Below, piece after piece: positions 15,608 to 22,989 of a stretch of 64,000 nt of DNA. Under the pieces are notes generated by a model. The model saw only the letters and a program-made list of their open reading frames with translations. It was not told the origin of the DNA and made no database searches. Source of the stretch: Pseudomonas rhizoryzae (lineage in GTDB: Bacteria > Pseudomonadota > Gammaproteobacteria > Pseudomonadales > Pseudomonadaceae); contig NZ_SULM01000012.1 in NCBI RefSeq assembly GCF_005250615.1, positions 62,001 through 126,000 of the forward strand, read 5' to 3'. Position 1 is the stretch's first letter; the number at the start of each line of letters is the position of its first letter. A program made the position numbers and the translations under genes.

Positions 15608-16474
15608 ATGAACGATGTCATCCTGATCACCGGAGCCGCTGGCGGCATCGGTCAATGCCTGGCGCGGCAACTCAGCCACCGTCCGGTCCAGCTCGTGCTG
15701 GTGGACCGCGACGCCAGGGGACTCGCCGCCCTGCGCGCTGAACTGGGCGAAGCCATCCTGACCTACGCTGCCGATCTCCGCGACGAAACCCAACTCGCCG
15801 CCCTGATCGACTTCGTCCAGCAGCGCTGCGGTCGCCTCGATGCCCTGGTCAACAATGCCGCCATCGTCCACGTCGGCCCCCTGACCGAGCGCAGTCCGGC
15901 CAGCATTCGCCAGGAGCTGGACATCAACCTGCTCGCGCCCCTGCTGCTCTCGCGCCTGGCCATCCCCCTGCTCCAGCGTTCGACCAATGCCCGGCTGGTC
16001 ACCACCGTCTCCTTGGCGGGGATCTTTCCCACCCCAGAAAGCCCCATCTATTGCGCCAGCAAGTTCGGCCTGCGCGGCGCCATGCTCGCCCTGGCCCAGG
16101 ATCTCGCGCCCCAGGGCATCCGCGTCTGCTGCGTGCTGCCGTCGGCCACCGATACCCCGATGCTGCGCCACGAGGCCATCGCCGGCGGCAATGCGCTGCA
16201 ATTCATGGATCCGCCCCAGTCACCCGAGACGGTGGCGCGGCTACTGGTCCGGGTGCTGGATCGACCCCGCCTGGAAAGCGCCCCGCGTGTCGGCGAACTC
16301 TGGCTGAGCAGGCTGGCGATGCTGGTGCCTGGCCTGCTGCCCCGGCTGTTACCCTACTTTCAGCGCCGCGGCGAGCGCGGCCTGCGCCGCTATCTCACCG
16401 ATCTGGAGCAGCGCGGCCTGGCCGAACGCCACGAGGGTGCCTGGCGCCTGCGCCAAGACGGGCGGCCGGACTAG
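15608..16474 (+). CDS. Short-chain dehydrogenase/reductase
   Basis: A 288-residue NAD(P)-dependent SDR. The cofactor loop TGAAGGIG is at residues 7-14, the NNAA motif is at about 81, and the catalytic Ser and YxxxK appear as TVSLAGI..YCASKFG near 135-155. About 40 extra C-terminal residues (QRRGERGLRRYLTDLEQRGL) extend past the Rossmann fold. It is the second gene of the AraC-controlled unit and probably interconverts an alcohol and a ketone or aldehyde with the upstream monooxygenase. Confidence 0.92.
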   Translation: MNDVILITGAAGGIGQCLARQLSHRPVQLVLVDRDARGLAALRAELGEAILTYAADLRDETQLAALIDFVQQRCGRLDALVNNAAIVHVGPLTERSPASIRQELDINLLAPLLLSRLAIPLLQRSTNARLVTTVSLAGIFPTPESPIYCASKFGLRGAMLALAQDLAPQGIRVCCVLPSATDTPMLRHEAIAGGNALQFMDPPQSPETVARLLVRVLDRPRLESAPRVGELWLSRLAMLVPGLLPRLLPYFQRRGERGLRRYLTDLEQRGLAERHEGAWRLRQDGRPD

Positions 16475-16489
16475 ACTTTCCGCGGCCAC

Positions 16490-16511
16490 AAAAAAGGGGC
16501 CCGTAGGCCCC
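16490..16511 (-). terminator. Rho-independent terminator after oadA
   Basis: On the minus strand GGGGCC, a 4-base loop and GGCCCC are followed by six T residues (A-run 16490-16495 on the plus strand). The stem can also serve the convergent SDR gene. Confidence 0.8.
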
Positions 16512-16530
16512 AAGGGAAATCGAAGTGATC

Positions 16531-18336
16531 TCAGCCTTCGATTTCAATCAAGACTTCACCCGGATTGACCCGGTCGCCCTTGGCCACCCGCACCGCGGTG
16601 ACGGTGCCGGCGATGGGCGCCTGGATCTCGGTTTCCATCTTCATGGCTTCGGTGACCAGCACGCCCTGGCCGGCCTTGACCTGGTCGCCTTCCTTCACCA
16701 GCACCTCGACGATATTGCCCGGCATGGTGGTGCTGACGTCGCCCGGACGATCCGCCTGGCGACGGCGCTGGCCGCCCTCGGCAACGAAATCGCCACTGGC
16801 TTCGAACACCACCTCTTCCGGCACCCCGTCGATGGACAAATAGAAGTGCCGCTTGCCCTCGGTCTTCAGGCCGATGCCAGTGATGTCCACCTGGTAGGTC
16901 TCGCCATGCACGTCGACACTGAAGGCGGTCGGCACGCCCTGGCCACCCACTGCCGCCACGCCATCCGCACTGGGGATGGGCAGCAAGGCTTCCGGCACCA
17001 GGGTGCCGGCGGCGCGTTCCTCGAGGAACTTGCGGCCGATGTCGGGGAACATGGCGAAGGTCAGGACATCCTCTTCGCTCTGGGCCAGGTCGCCGATCTC
17101 CGCCCGCAGGCGCGCCAGTTCCGGGCTGAGCAGATCGGCGGGACGGACGTCGATGACCTCTTCCTGGCCGATGGCCTGCTTGCGCAGCTGCTCGCAGATC
17201 TCGCCCGGCGCCTTGCCATAGCGGCCCTGCAGGTAGAGCTTCACTTCGTTGGTGATGGTCTTGTAGCGCTCGCCGGCCAGCACGTTGAAGAAGGCCTGGG
17301 TGCCGACGATCTGCGAGGTCGGGGTCACCAGGGGTGGATACCCCAGGTCCTTGCGTACCCGCGGAATCTCTTCCAGCACCTCGTTCATGCGATTGAGGGC
17401 GCCCTGCTCGCGCAACTGGTTGGCCAGGTTGGAGATCATGCCGCCCGGCACCTGGTTGACCTGTACCCGGGTGTCGACGCCGGTGAATTCGCTCTCGAAC
17501 TGGTGGTACTTCTTGCGCACCGCATGGAAGTACAGACCGATCTCCTGCAGCAGCTCCAGGTCCAGGCCGGTGTCGTAGGGGGTATCGCGCAGCGCGGCGA
17601 CCATGGATTCGGTGCCCGGATGGCTGGTCCCCCAGGCCATGCTGGAGATCGCCGTCTCGATGCGGTCGGCGCCGTTCTCCACCGCCTTGAGCTGGCACAT
17701 GGAAGCCACGCCGGCGGTGTCGTGGGAATGCACCACCACGTCCAGCGTCAGGGCCTCCTTGAGCGCCTTGACCAGATCGCCGGTGGCATAGGGCGTGAGC
17801 AGGCCGGCCATGTCCTTGATGGCGATGGAATCCACCCCCAGATCGGCCATGCGCCGCGCCTGGTCGACGAAGGCCGCCACGGTGTGCACCGGGCTGGTGG
17901 TGTAGCAGAGGGTACCCTGGGCGTGCTTGCCGGTGGCCTTGACCGCGCGGATGGCGGTTTCCAGGTTACGCACATCGTTCATGGCGTCGAAGATGCGGAA
18001 GACGTCGGTGCCGTTGGCCGCGGCGCGCTCGACGAAGGCCTCGACCACGTCGTCGCTGTAGTGGCGGTAGCCCAAGAGGTTCTGGCCACGCAGGAGCATC
18101 TGCAGCCGGGTGTTGGGCAAAGCCTTGCGCAGCTGGCGCAGACGCTCCCAGGGATCTTCCTTGAGGAAGCGCACGCAGGCGTCGAAGGTGGCGCCGCCCC
18201 AGACTTCCAGCGACCAGTAGCCGACCTGGTCGAGCTTGGCGCAGATCGGCAGCATGTCTTCGGTGCGCATGCGGGTCGCCAACAGCGATTGGTGGGCGTC
18301 GCGCAGGATGGTGTCGGTGATCTGGATGGTTTTCAT
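16531..18336 (-). CDS. oadA: Pyruvate carboxylase subunit B (carboxyltransferase plus biotin carrier)
   Basis: A 601-residue protein, the carboxyltransferase and biotin-carrying half of the two-subunit pyruvate carboxylase, which makes oxaloacetate from pyruvate for anaplerosis. The N-terminal HMGL-like barrel begins ITDTILRDAHQSLLATRM; the carboxyltransferase domain follows, and the C-terminal biotinyl domain contains VTEAMKMETE with the biotinylated Lys. I start at the ATG of MKTIQITDT and not at an upstream in-frame Met that lies inside the pycA gene. Transcribed after pycA with an overlap-sized gap. It matches what I remember of P. aeruginosa PA5435; names such as oxaloacetate decarboxylase alpha are inherited from the related sodium pump. 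Confidence 0.93.
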   Translation of the reverse strand: MKTIQITDTILRDAHQSLLATRMRTEDMLPICAKLDQVGYWSLEVWGGATFDACVRFLKEDPWERLRQLRKALPNTRLQMLLRGQNLLGYRHYSDDVVEAFVERAAANGTDVFRIFDAMNDVRNLETAIRAVKATGKHAQGTLCYTTSPVHTVAAFVDQARRMADLGVDSIAIKDMAGLLTPYATGDLVKALKEALTLDVVVHSHDTAGVASMCQLKAVENGADRIETAISSMAWGTSHPGTESMVAALRDTPYDTGLDLELLQEIGLYFHAVRKKYHQFESEFTGVDTRVQVNQVPGGMISNLANQLREQGALNRMNEVLEEIPRVRKDLGYPPLVTPTSQIVGTQAFFNVLAGERYKTITNEVKLYLQGRYGKAPGEICEQLRKQAIGQEEVIDVRPADLLSPELARLRAEIGDLAQSEEDVLTFAMFPDIGRKFLEERAAGTLVPEALLPIPSADGVAAVGGQGVPTAFSVDVHGETYQVDITGIGLKTEGKRHFYLSIDGVPEEVVFEASGDFVAEGGQRRRQADRPGDVSTTMPGNIVEVLVKEGDQVKAGQGVLVTEAMKMETEIQAPIAGTVTAVRVAKGDRVNPGEVLIEIEG

Positions 18337-18349
18337 TGTTCTGTCGTCC

Positions 18350-19765
18350 TTACAAACCGGCATGGGCGGCGATGGCGGCGGCGATGGCGATGGCCAGGTG
18401 CGTCGGGTTGCGCTTGATCGAGTACTGGGTCAGCTCCGGGTGGCTTTCCACGAAGCTGGTGTTGAAGCGCCCGCTGCGGAATTCGGGATCGCGCAGGATG
18501 GCCTCGTAATAGGGCGCGGTGGTCTTCACCCCCTGCACGCGCATGTCGTCCAGGGCGCGCAGCCCACGATCCATGGCCTCTTCCCAGGTCAGTGCCCAGA
18601 CGATCAGCTTCAGGCACATGGAGTCGTAGTAGGGCGGGATGACGTAGCCGGTGTAGATGGCCGTGTCGGTGCGTACCCCCGGGCCACCCGGCGCGTAGTA
18701 GCGGGTGATCTTGCCGAAGCTCGGCAGGAAGTTGTTCTTCGGGTCCTCGGCGTTGATGCGGAACTGCAGGGCGAAGCCGCGGTGCTGGACGTCTTCCTGG
18801 GCGAAGGACAGCGGCAGGCCGGAGGCGATGCGGATCTGCTCGCGGACGATGTCGATGCCGGTGATTTCTTCGGTGATGGTGTGCTCCACCTGCACCCGGG
18901 TGTTCATCTCCATGAAATACACCTCGCCCTCGGCGAGCAGGAATTCCACGGTACCGGCGTTCTCGTAGCCCACTGCCTTGGCCGCGCGTACGGACAGGTC
19001 GCCGATATAGGCGCGCTGTTCGGGGGTGAGCTGCGGGCTGGGGGCGATCTCGATCAGCTTCTGGTTACGCCGCTGGATGGAGCAGTCGCGCTCGAATAGG
19101 TGCACGGTGTTGCCATGGCTGTCGGCGAGGATCTGCGCCTCGATGTGCTTGGGATTGACGATGCACTTCTCGAGGAACACCTCCGCCGAACCGAAGGCCT
19201 TGGTCGCCTCGGAAATCACCCGCGGATAGGCCTGCTCCAGCTCTTCGCGCGAGTTGCAGCGGCGGATACCCCGCCCGCCGCCGCCGGAGGTGGCCTTGAG
19301 CATCACCGGATAGCCGATGCGGTCGCCTTCGCGCAGGGCTTCGGCGACATCCGCCACGTTACCTTCGGTGCCGGGCGTGCAGGGCACCCCGGCGGCGATC
19401 ATGCTGCGGCGCGCCTCGGTCTTGTCACCCATGCGCCGAATCACCTCGGCGGACGGCCCGATGAAGCGAATGCCGCGCTGGGCGCAGATCTCCGCCAGTT
19501 CGGCGTTTTCGGAGAGGAAGCCGTAGCCGGGATGCAGCGCATCGCAACCGGTCTCCACCGCCAGGTTCACCAGCTTGCGCGGGTTGAGATAGCCCTCGAG
19601 CGGATCGCTACCGATGCCGTGGGCTTCGTCGGCACGTTTCACGTGGAGCGCTTGGCGATCGGCATCGGAATAGACCGCCACCGAGCGAATGCCCATCTCG
19701 GCACAGGCCCGGACGATACGGACCGCGATCTCGCCCCGGTTGGCGATGAGTATCTTCTTGATCAC
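18350..19765 (-). CDS. pycA: Pyruvate carboxylase subunit A (biotin carboxylase)
   Basis: A 471-residue biotin carboxylase. MIKKILIANRGEIAVRIVRA is the canonical N-terminus, the ATP-grasp glycine loop is GGGGRGIRR at about residue 160, and EMNTRVQVEHT covers the catalytic region near 290. The start is GTG at 19765 with AAGGAG six bases before it. An ATG 18 bases further upstream lies before this site and is unlikely. It carboxylates the biotin carried by the subunit encoded next. Matches the length and sequence I recall for PA5436. It is divergent from the LysR regulator that probably controls it. Confidence 0.94.
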   Translation of the reverse strand: MIKKILIANRGEIAVRIVRACAEMGIRSVAVYSDADRQALHVKRADEAHGIGSDPLEGYLNPRKLVNLAVETGCDALHPGYGFLSENAELAEICAQRGIRFIGPSAEVIRRMGDKTEARRSMIAAGVPCTPGTEGNVADVAEALREGDRIGYPVMLKATSGGGGRGIRRCNSREELEQAYPRVISEATKAFGSAEVFLEKCIVNPKHIEAQILADSHGNTVHLFERDCSIQRRNQKLIEIAPSPQLTPEQRAYIGDLSVRAAKAVGYENAGTVEFLLAEGEVYFMEMNTRVQVEHTITEEITGIDIVREQIRIASGLPLSFAQEDVQHRGFALQFRINAEDPKNNFLPSFGKITRYYAPGGPGVRTDTAIYTGYVIPPYYDSMCLKLIVWALTWEEAMDRGLRALDDMRVQGVKTTAPYYEAILRDPEFRSGRFNTSFVESHPELTQYSIKRNPTHLAIAIAAAIAAHAGL

Positions 19766-19837
19766 ACCTGGCTCCTTATTCACGGCTTGTTGCAGCCTGC
19801 TTTTATTGCCGTGTCTCGACGCTACGCCAGGGTCTCT

Positions 19838-19886
19838 CTTATGGAAAATAAATAATTATTGGATACTACATAAGCTCTCACTTATG
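19838..19886. promoter_or_regulatory. Repeated CTTATG/CATAAG sites in the pycA-LysR divergent region
   Basis: The intergenic region holds CTTATG at 19838-19843, CATAAG at 19869-19874 and CTTATG at 19881-19886; the last two form a dyad with a 6-base centre. An AATAATTATT palindrome (19851-19860) lies between. The spacing is plausible for a LysR protein binding between divergent promoters. Confidence 0.45.
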
Positions 19887-19901
19887 GATGGCGCCAAGCA
19901 T

Positions 19902-20876
19902 ATGCGTAAACCCTTGATGCGGCTCACCTTTCGCCAATTGCAGGTGTTCGAAGCCGTGTGCGAGGCACGTTCCTACAGTCGTGCGGCCGACATCATGGCG
20001 CTGACTCAACCCGCCGTGAGCCTGCAGGTGCGTCAGCTCGAAGAGGTGGTGGGCGCGCCGCTGTTCAATTACCTCAATCGCACCCTTTATCTCACCGAAG
20101 CCGGTGAGGCCTTGCGCCAGACCGGTCGCGATCTGTTCGCGCGGCTAGGCAGTCTGGACATGCAGCTGTCCAATCTGCGCGGCGCCCTGCACGGGCAGTT
20201 GCGCCTGGGTGTGGAAAGCAGCGCCCAGTACCTGGCGCCACATCTGTTCAGCCAGTTCCGCAGCAGCCATCCCCAGGTCAACCTGGCGCTGACCGTGGGC
20301 AACCACGTCAGGGTGCTGCGGCGGCTGACGGAAAATCGCGAGGACGTGGCCCTGATGTCGGTGGTAACGAGCGGTTCGGATATGGAGTTCCTGCCACTGC
20401 TGGACAATGCCATCGTCGCCGTGGCGCGCCCTGGTCATGCTCTGGCGGGCCGCAAGGGACTGACCCTACGCGAGCTGACGGCCTATCCCCTGCTGATCCG
20501 CGAACCCGGCTCCGGCACACGCCAGGCCTGCGAGGACTACCTCAAGCAGAAGCGCGCGCACTTCGCCGAGCAGCTGGAGATCGGTGCCTTCGAGGCGCAA
20601 CGCGAAGCCGTCCGCGCCGGCCTGGGCCTGGCCCTGCTGCCGCGCCAGGCCATTCGCAGCGATCTCGTCGCCGGCAGCCTGATCGAGCTGGATGTCGCCG
20701 AGCTGCCGCTGCGGCGCTCCTGGTGCGTGGTCCACCCGCGCGGCAAGCCGCTCTCACCGGTGGCCCAGGCCTTCGTCGACTACCTGCGCAGCCAGCGCAG
20801 CCTGATCAATGCGTTAGGTATCGCCCTGGAACCTGCTGCAAGCGCTGCGCCTGGCGCTCATCCAGCAGCTGATTGA
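19902..20876 (+). CDS. LysR-family regulator of pyruvate carboxylase (PycR-like)
   Basis: A 324-residue LysR regulator with an N-terminal helix-turn-helix (LQVFEAVCEARSYSRAADIMALTQPAVSLQVRQLEEVVG, within residues 12-50) and an effector domain carrying the usual LLIREPGSGTR segment. Start chosen at MRKPLMRLTFRQLQVF, which matches P. aeruginosa PA5437 as I remember it. Divergent from pycA, so it probably controls pycA-oadA. Its last 71 bases overlap, antisense, the 3' end of a small convergent gene. Confidence 0.92.
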   Translation: MRKPLMRLTFRQLQVFEAVCEARSYSRAADIMALTQPAVSLQVRQLEEVVGAPLFNYLNRTLYLTEAGEALRQTGRDLFARLGSLDMQLSNLRGALHGQLRLGVESSAQYLAPHLFSQFRSSHPQVNLALTVGNHVRVLRRLTENREDVALMSVVTSGSDMEFLPLLDNAIVAVARPGHALAGRKGLTLRELTAYPLLIREPGSGTRQACEDYLKQKRAHFAEQLEIGAFEAQREAVRAGLGLALLPRQAIRSDLVAGSLIELDVAELPLRRSWCVVHPRGKPLSPVAQAFVDYLRSQRSLINALGIALEPAASAAPGAHPAAD

Positions 20877-21027
20877 GAAACAGCGATTCATCGAGCTCGA
20901 CCGCGAGCCGCTGCTCTTCGGCGCGAGCCTCGATGGCACGGCGAAACTTCATCCGCCGTTGATCCTGTAGCTTTCTGCGAGCCTTGCTGTCGAGACGAGC
21001 GTTGCATTCCTGGACGAGAGCGGTCAT
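20806..21027 (-). CDS. Small charged helical protein, 73 residues
   Basis: A conserved-looking hypothetical protein: highly charged, Arg/Glu/Gln rich and predicted helical (KARRKLQDQRRMKFRRAIEARAEEQRLA). A strong GGAGG ribosome binding site 7 bases before the ATG supports it. The last 71 bases overlap the convergent LysR gene, which is unusual and argues for either mutual regulation or a recent 3' extension. No family name comes to mind; it does not look like a membrane or secreted protein. Confidence 0.6.
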   Translation of the reverse strand: MTALVQECNARLDSKARRKLQDQRRMKFRRAIEARAEEQRLAVELDESLFLNQLLDERQAQRLQQVPGRYLTH

Positions 21028-21101
21028 GCCTATTCCTCCGGGCTGGGATCGGAATGGGCAGCTTCCCCCTAACAGGTGACCGTTTGGCGACAGTAAGACG
21101 A

Positions 21102-21971
21102 CTATTGGGTGTCGCTGTGCTTGGTCGACTTCGACGACAGGCGCAGGCTGCGCAAGCTGCGCTTCACGCTCTTGAGGTGCTCGACCAGCGCCGGCCCGCG
21201 TGACATGGCCACGCCCATGGCCAGCACATCGATCACCACCAGGTGGGCGATGCGCGAGGTCAGGGGCACATAGATGTCGGTGTCCTCGTGCACATCGATG
21301 GCGATGTTCACCGTGGACAGATCGGCCAGCGGCGTCTGCCCCGGGCAGATGGTGATCAGGGCAGCGCCGTTGTCGCGCACCAGATTGGCGGTGATCAACA
21401 GGTCCTTGGAGCGCCCCGACTGGGAAATGCAGATGGCCGCATCGGACGGTGTCAGGGTCGCCGCCGACATGGCCTGCATGTGTGGATCGGAATAGGCGGT
21501 GGCGCTGAGCTGCAGGCGGAAGAACTTGTGCTGGGCGTCGTTGGCCACCGAGCCCGAGGCGCCGAAGCCGTAGAACATCACCCGCTGGGCCTTGGCGATC
21601 GCCTCGATGGCCTGCTCCAGGGCGCGCATGTCCAGCCGCTCGCGGACGTCCATCAGCGTATGCAGGGTGGTGTCGAAGATCTTCAGGCTGAAGTCTTCCA
21701 CCGCATCGTTCTCATGGATGGCGAACTGGCCAAAACTGGCCCCCGCCGCCAGGCTCTGCGCCAGGCGCAGCTTGAGATCCTGGAAACCATCGCAGCCGAT
21801 GGCCCGGCAGAAGCGCACGATGGTGGGCTCGCTCACGCCGACATTGTGGGCGAGATCGGCCATGGAGCTGTGCATGACCGCGGCCGGATCCACCATGACC
21901 TGCTCGGCGACCTTGAGCTCCGACTTGCGCAGCAGGTGGCGGGATTGAGCAATGTGTTGCATGAGGTTCAC
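21102..21971 (-). CDS. RpiR/MurR-family transcriptional regulator
   Basis: A 289-residue regulator with an N-terminal RpiR-type helix-turn-helix (MADLAHNVGVSEPTIVRFCRAIGCDGFQDLK, within residues 37-70) and a C-terminal SIS sugar-phosphate-binding domain (FYGFGASGSVANDAQHKFFRL, then ISQSGRSKDLLITANLVRDNG). This is the HexR-like fold, but the sequence is closer to my memory of the PA5438 paralogue next to pycR in P. aeruginosa than to HexR itself. Expected to sense a phosphorylated sugar and control central carbon genes. Position beside pyruvate carboxylase supports that. Confidence 0.92.
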   Translation of the reverse strand: MNLMQHIAQSRHLLRKSELKVAEQVMVDPAAVMHSSMADLAHNVGVSEPTIVRFCRAIGCDGFQDLKLRLAQSLAAGASFGQFAIHENDAVEDFSLKIFDTTLHTLMDVRERLDMRALEQAIEAIAKAQRVMFYGFGASGSVANDAQHKFFRLQLSATAYSDPHMQAMSAATLTPSDAAICISQSGRSKDLLITANLVRDNGAALITICPGQTPLADLSTVNIAIDVHEDTDIYVPLTSRIAHLVVIDVLAMGVAMSRGPALVEHLKSVKRSLRSLRLSSKSTKHSDTQ

Positions 21972-22315
21972 AGGCGTATCTCGTCTAGCGGGCAGATGTA
22001 GTGCGTCATACTTATACTACATAACCGTAGGCAAGGCTCTTGGTCATTACGATTCAGCACGCCCCCTCTCGCATCGAAAACGGCGCTCCGGTAGTCGTCT
22101 GGACAACTGACTACCGCGCACCAGACAGCTTTTCTCCCCTTGCGCGCAAGCTTCTGCGCAACTCTTTGAGCAGTCGCGCACAGTGGGCCGGAAAACGCCA
22201 TCCCGTAAATGTCTAGTAAATTGATTTAAAAGGAATTTTTAGAATCTGGCACAAGCCTTGTCTTGGTATTGCTCACCTGGGCCATGAAGCCCATCAACCA
22301 GGCAAGGAGAGCACC
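21972..22315. other. Divergent upstream region of the RpiR and hcp genes
   Basis: A 344-base gap that carries the promoters of the minus-strand RpiR gene and the plus-strand hcp gene. Near hcp the sequence is AT-rich (22210-22245), typical of an upstream element of a regulated promoter. I see no gene with a credible start in it. Confidence 0.5.
22247..22262 (+). promoter_or_regulatory. Candidate sigma-54 promoter of hcp
   Basis: TGGCAC, five bases, then TTGTC matches the sigma-54 -24/-12 pattern (TGGCAC-N5-TTGC) except for T in place of C at the -12 dinucleotide. The GG to G-T distance is right. It lies about 54 bases before the hcp ATG, and RpoN control is common for hcp genes. Confidence 0.45.
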
Positions 22316-22834
22316 ATGCCAACACCCGCGTATCTATCCCTCGAAGGCACCAAGCAAGGTCTGATCACCGCCGGCACCTTCACCGAAGACTCGGTCGGCA
22401 ACATCTTCCAGGAAGGCCACGAAGACCAGATTCTGGTCCAGGCCTTCAACCACCAAGTGATCATTCCCCGCGATCCCCAGTCCGGCCAGCCCACCGGTCA
22501 GCGCGTGCACAAGCCGCTGATGATCACCAAGGTCTTCGACAAGGCTTCGCCGCTGATCTTCAACGCCCTCACCTCCGGCGAGCGCCTGGGCAAATGCCGT
22601 CTGGAGTGGTACCGCACCTCGGCCACCGGCACCCAGGAACACTACTTCACCATCGAACTGGAAGACGCCATCATCGTCGACGTCCAATCGCGCATGCCGA
22701 ACTGCCAGGACCCGACCATGGCGCATTTCACCCACCTGGAAGACGTCTACTTCACCTACCGCAAGATCGTCTGGACCCACGAAGTCTCCGGCACCTCCGG
22801 CTCCGACGACTGGCGTTCACCGATCGCCGCCTGA
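22316..22834 (+). CDS. hcp: Hcp-family type VI secretion tube protein (orphan)
   Basis: A 172-residue Hcp1-type protein, the ring that stacks into the inner tube of the type VI secretion system and is also exported. Recognisable segments are AYLSLEGTKQG at the N-terminus, VQAFNHQVIIPRDPQSGQPTG (the usual extended loop), KPLMITKVFDKASPLIFNAL and YFTIELEDAIIVDV. An AAGGAG site lies about 7 bases before the ATG. No other type VI gene lies in the window, so this is an orphan hcp serving a cluster elsewhere. A strong hairpin follows. Confidence 0.95.
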   Translation: MPTPAYLSLEGTKQGLITAGTFTEDSVGNIFQEGHEDQILVQAFNHQVIIPRDPQSGQPTGQRVHKPLMITKVFDKASPLIFNALTSGERLGKCRLEWYRTSATGTQEHYFTIELEDAIIVDVQSRMPNCQDPTMAHFTHLEDVYFTYRKIVWTHEVSGTSGSDDWRSPIAA

Positions 22835-22872
22835 TGGCAGGCCCGCATGGGCCTGCTCCGTCCTATGCCTCG

Positions 22873-22899
22873 CCTCCGGCCAGCCTGTCTGGCCGGAGG
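22873..22899 (+). terminator. Terminator after hcp
   Basis: CCTCCGGCCAG and CTGGCCGGAGG form a perfect 11-bp stem with a 5-base loop, followed by a pyrimidine-rich TCCCTCTGCTCTT run. Confidence 0.75.
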
Positions 22900-22989
22900 T
22901 CCCTCTGCTCTTACGGCACCCCTGAAACCGCCCTCGCCTCCCATCCGTCTGGTTTGGCGCTCCTCTGGCCGCATCGGTAGAATGCGGCG

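Noticed and set aside
16525-18417. A 630-codon plus-strand open frame
   Set aside because: Antisense to oadA, no ribosome binding site or domain; a shadow of GC-rich coding sequence.
19640-19653. parS-like GTTTCACGTGGAGC in pycA
   Set aside because: Two mismatches to the 14-bp core and located outside the usual cluster; too weak to call.
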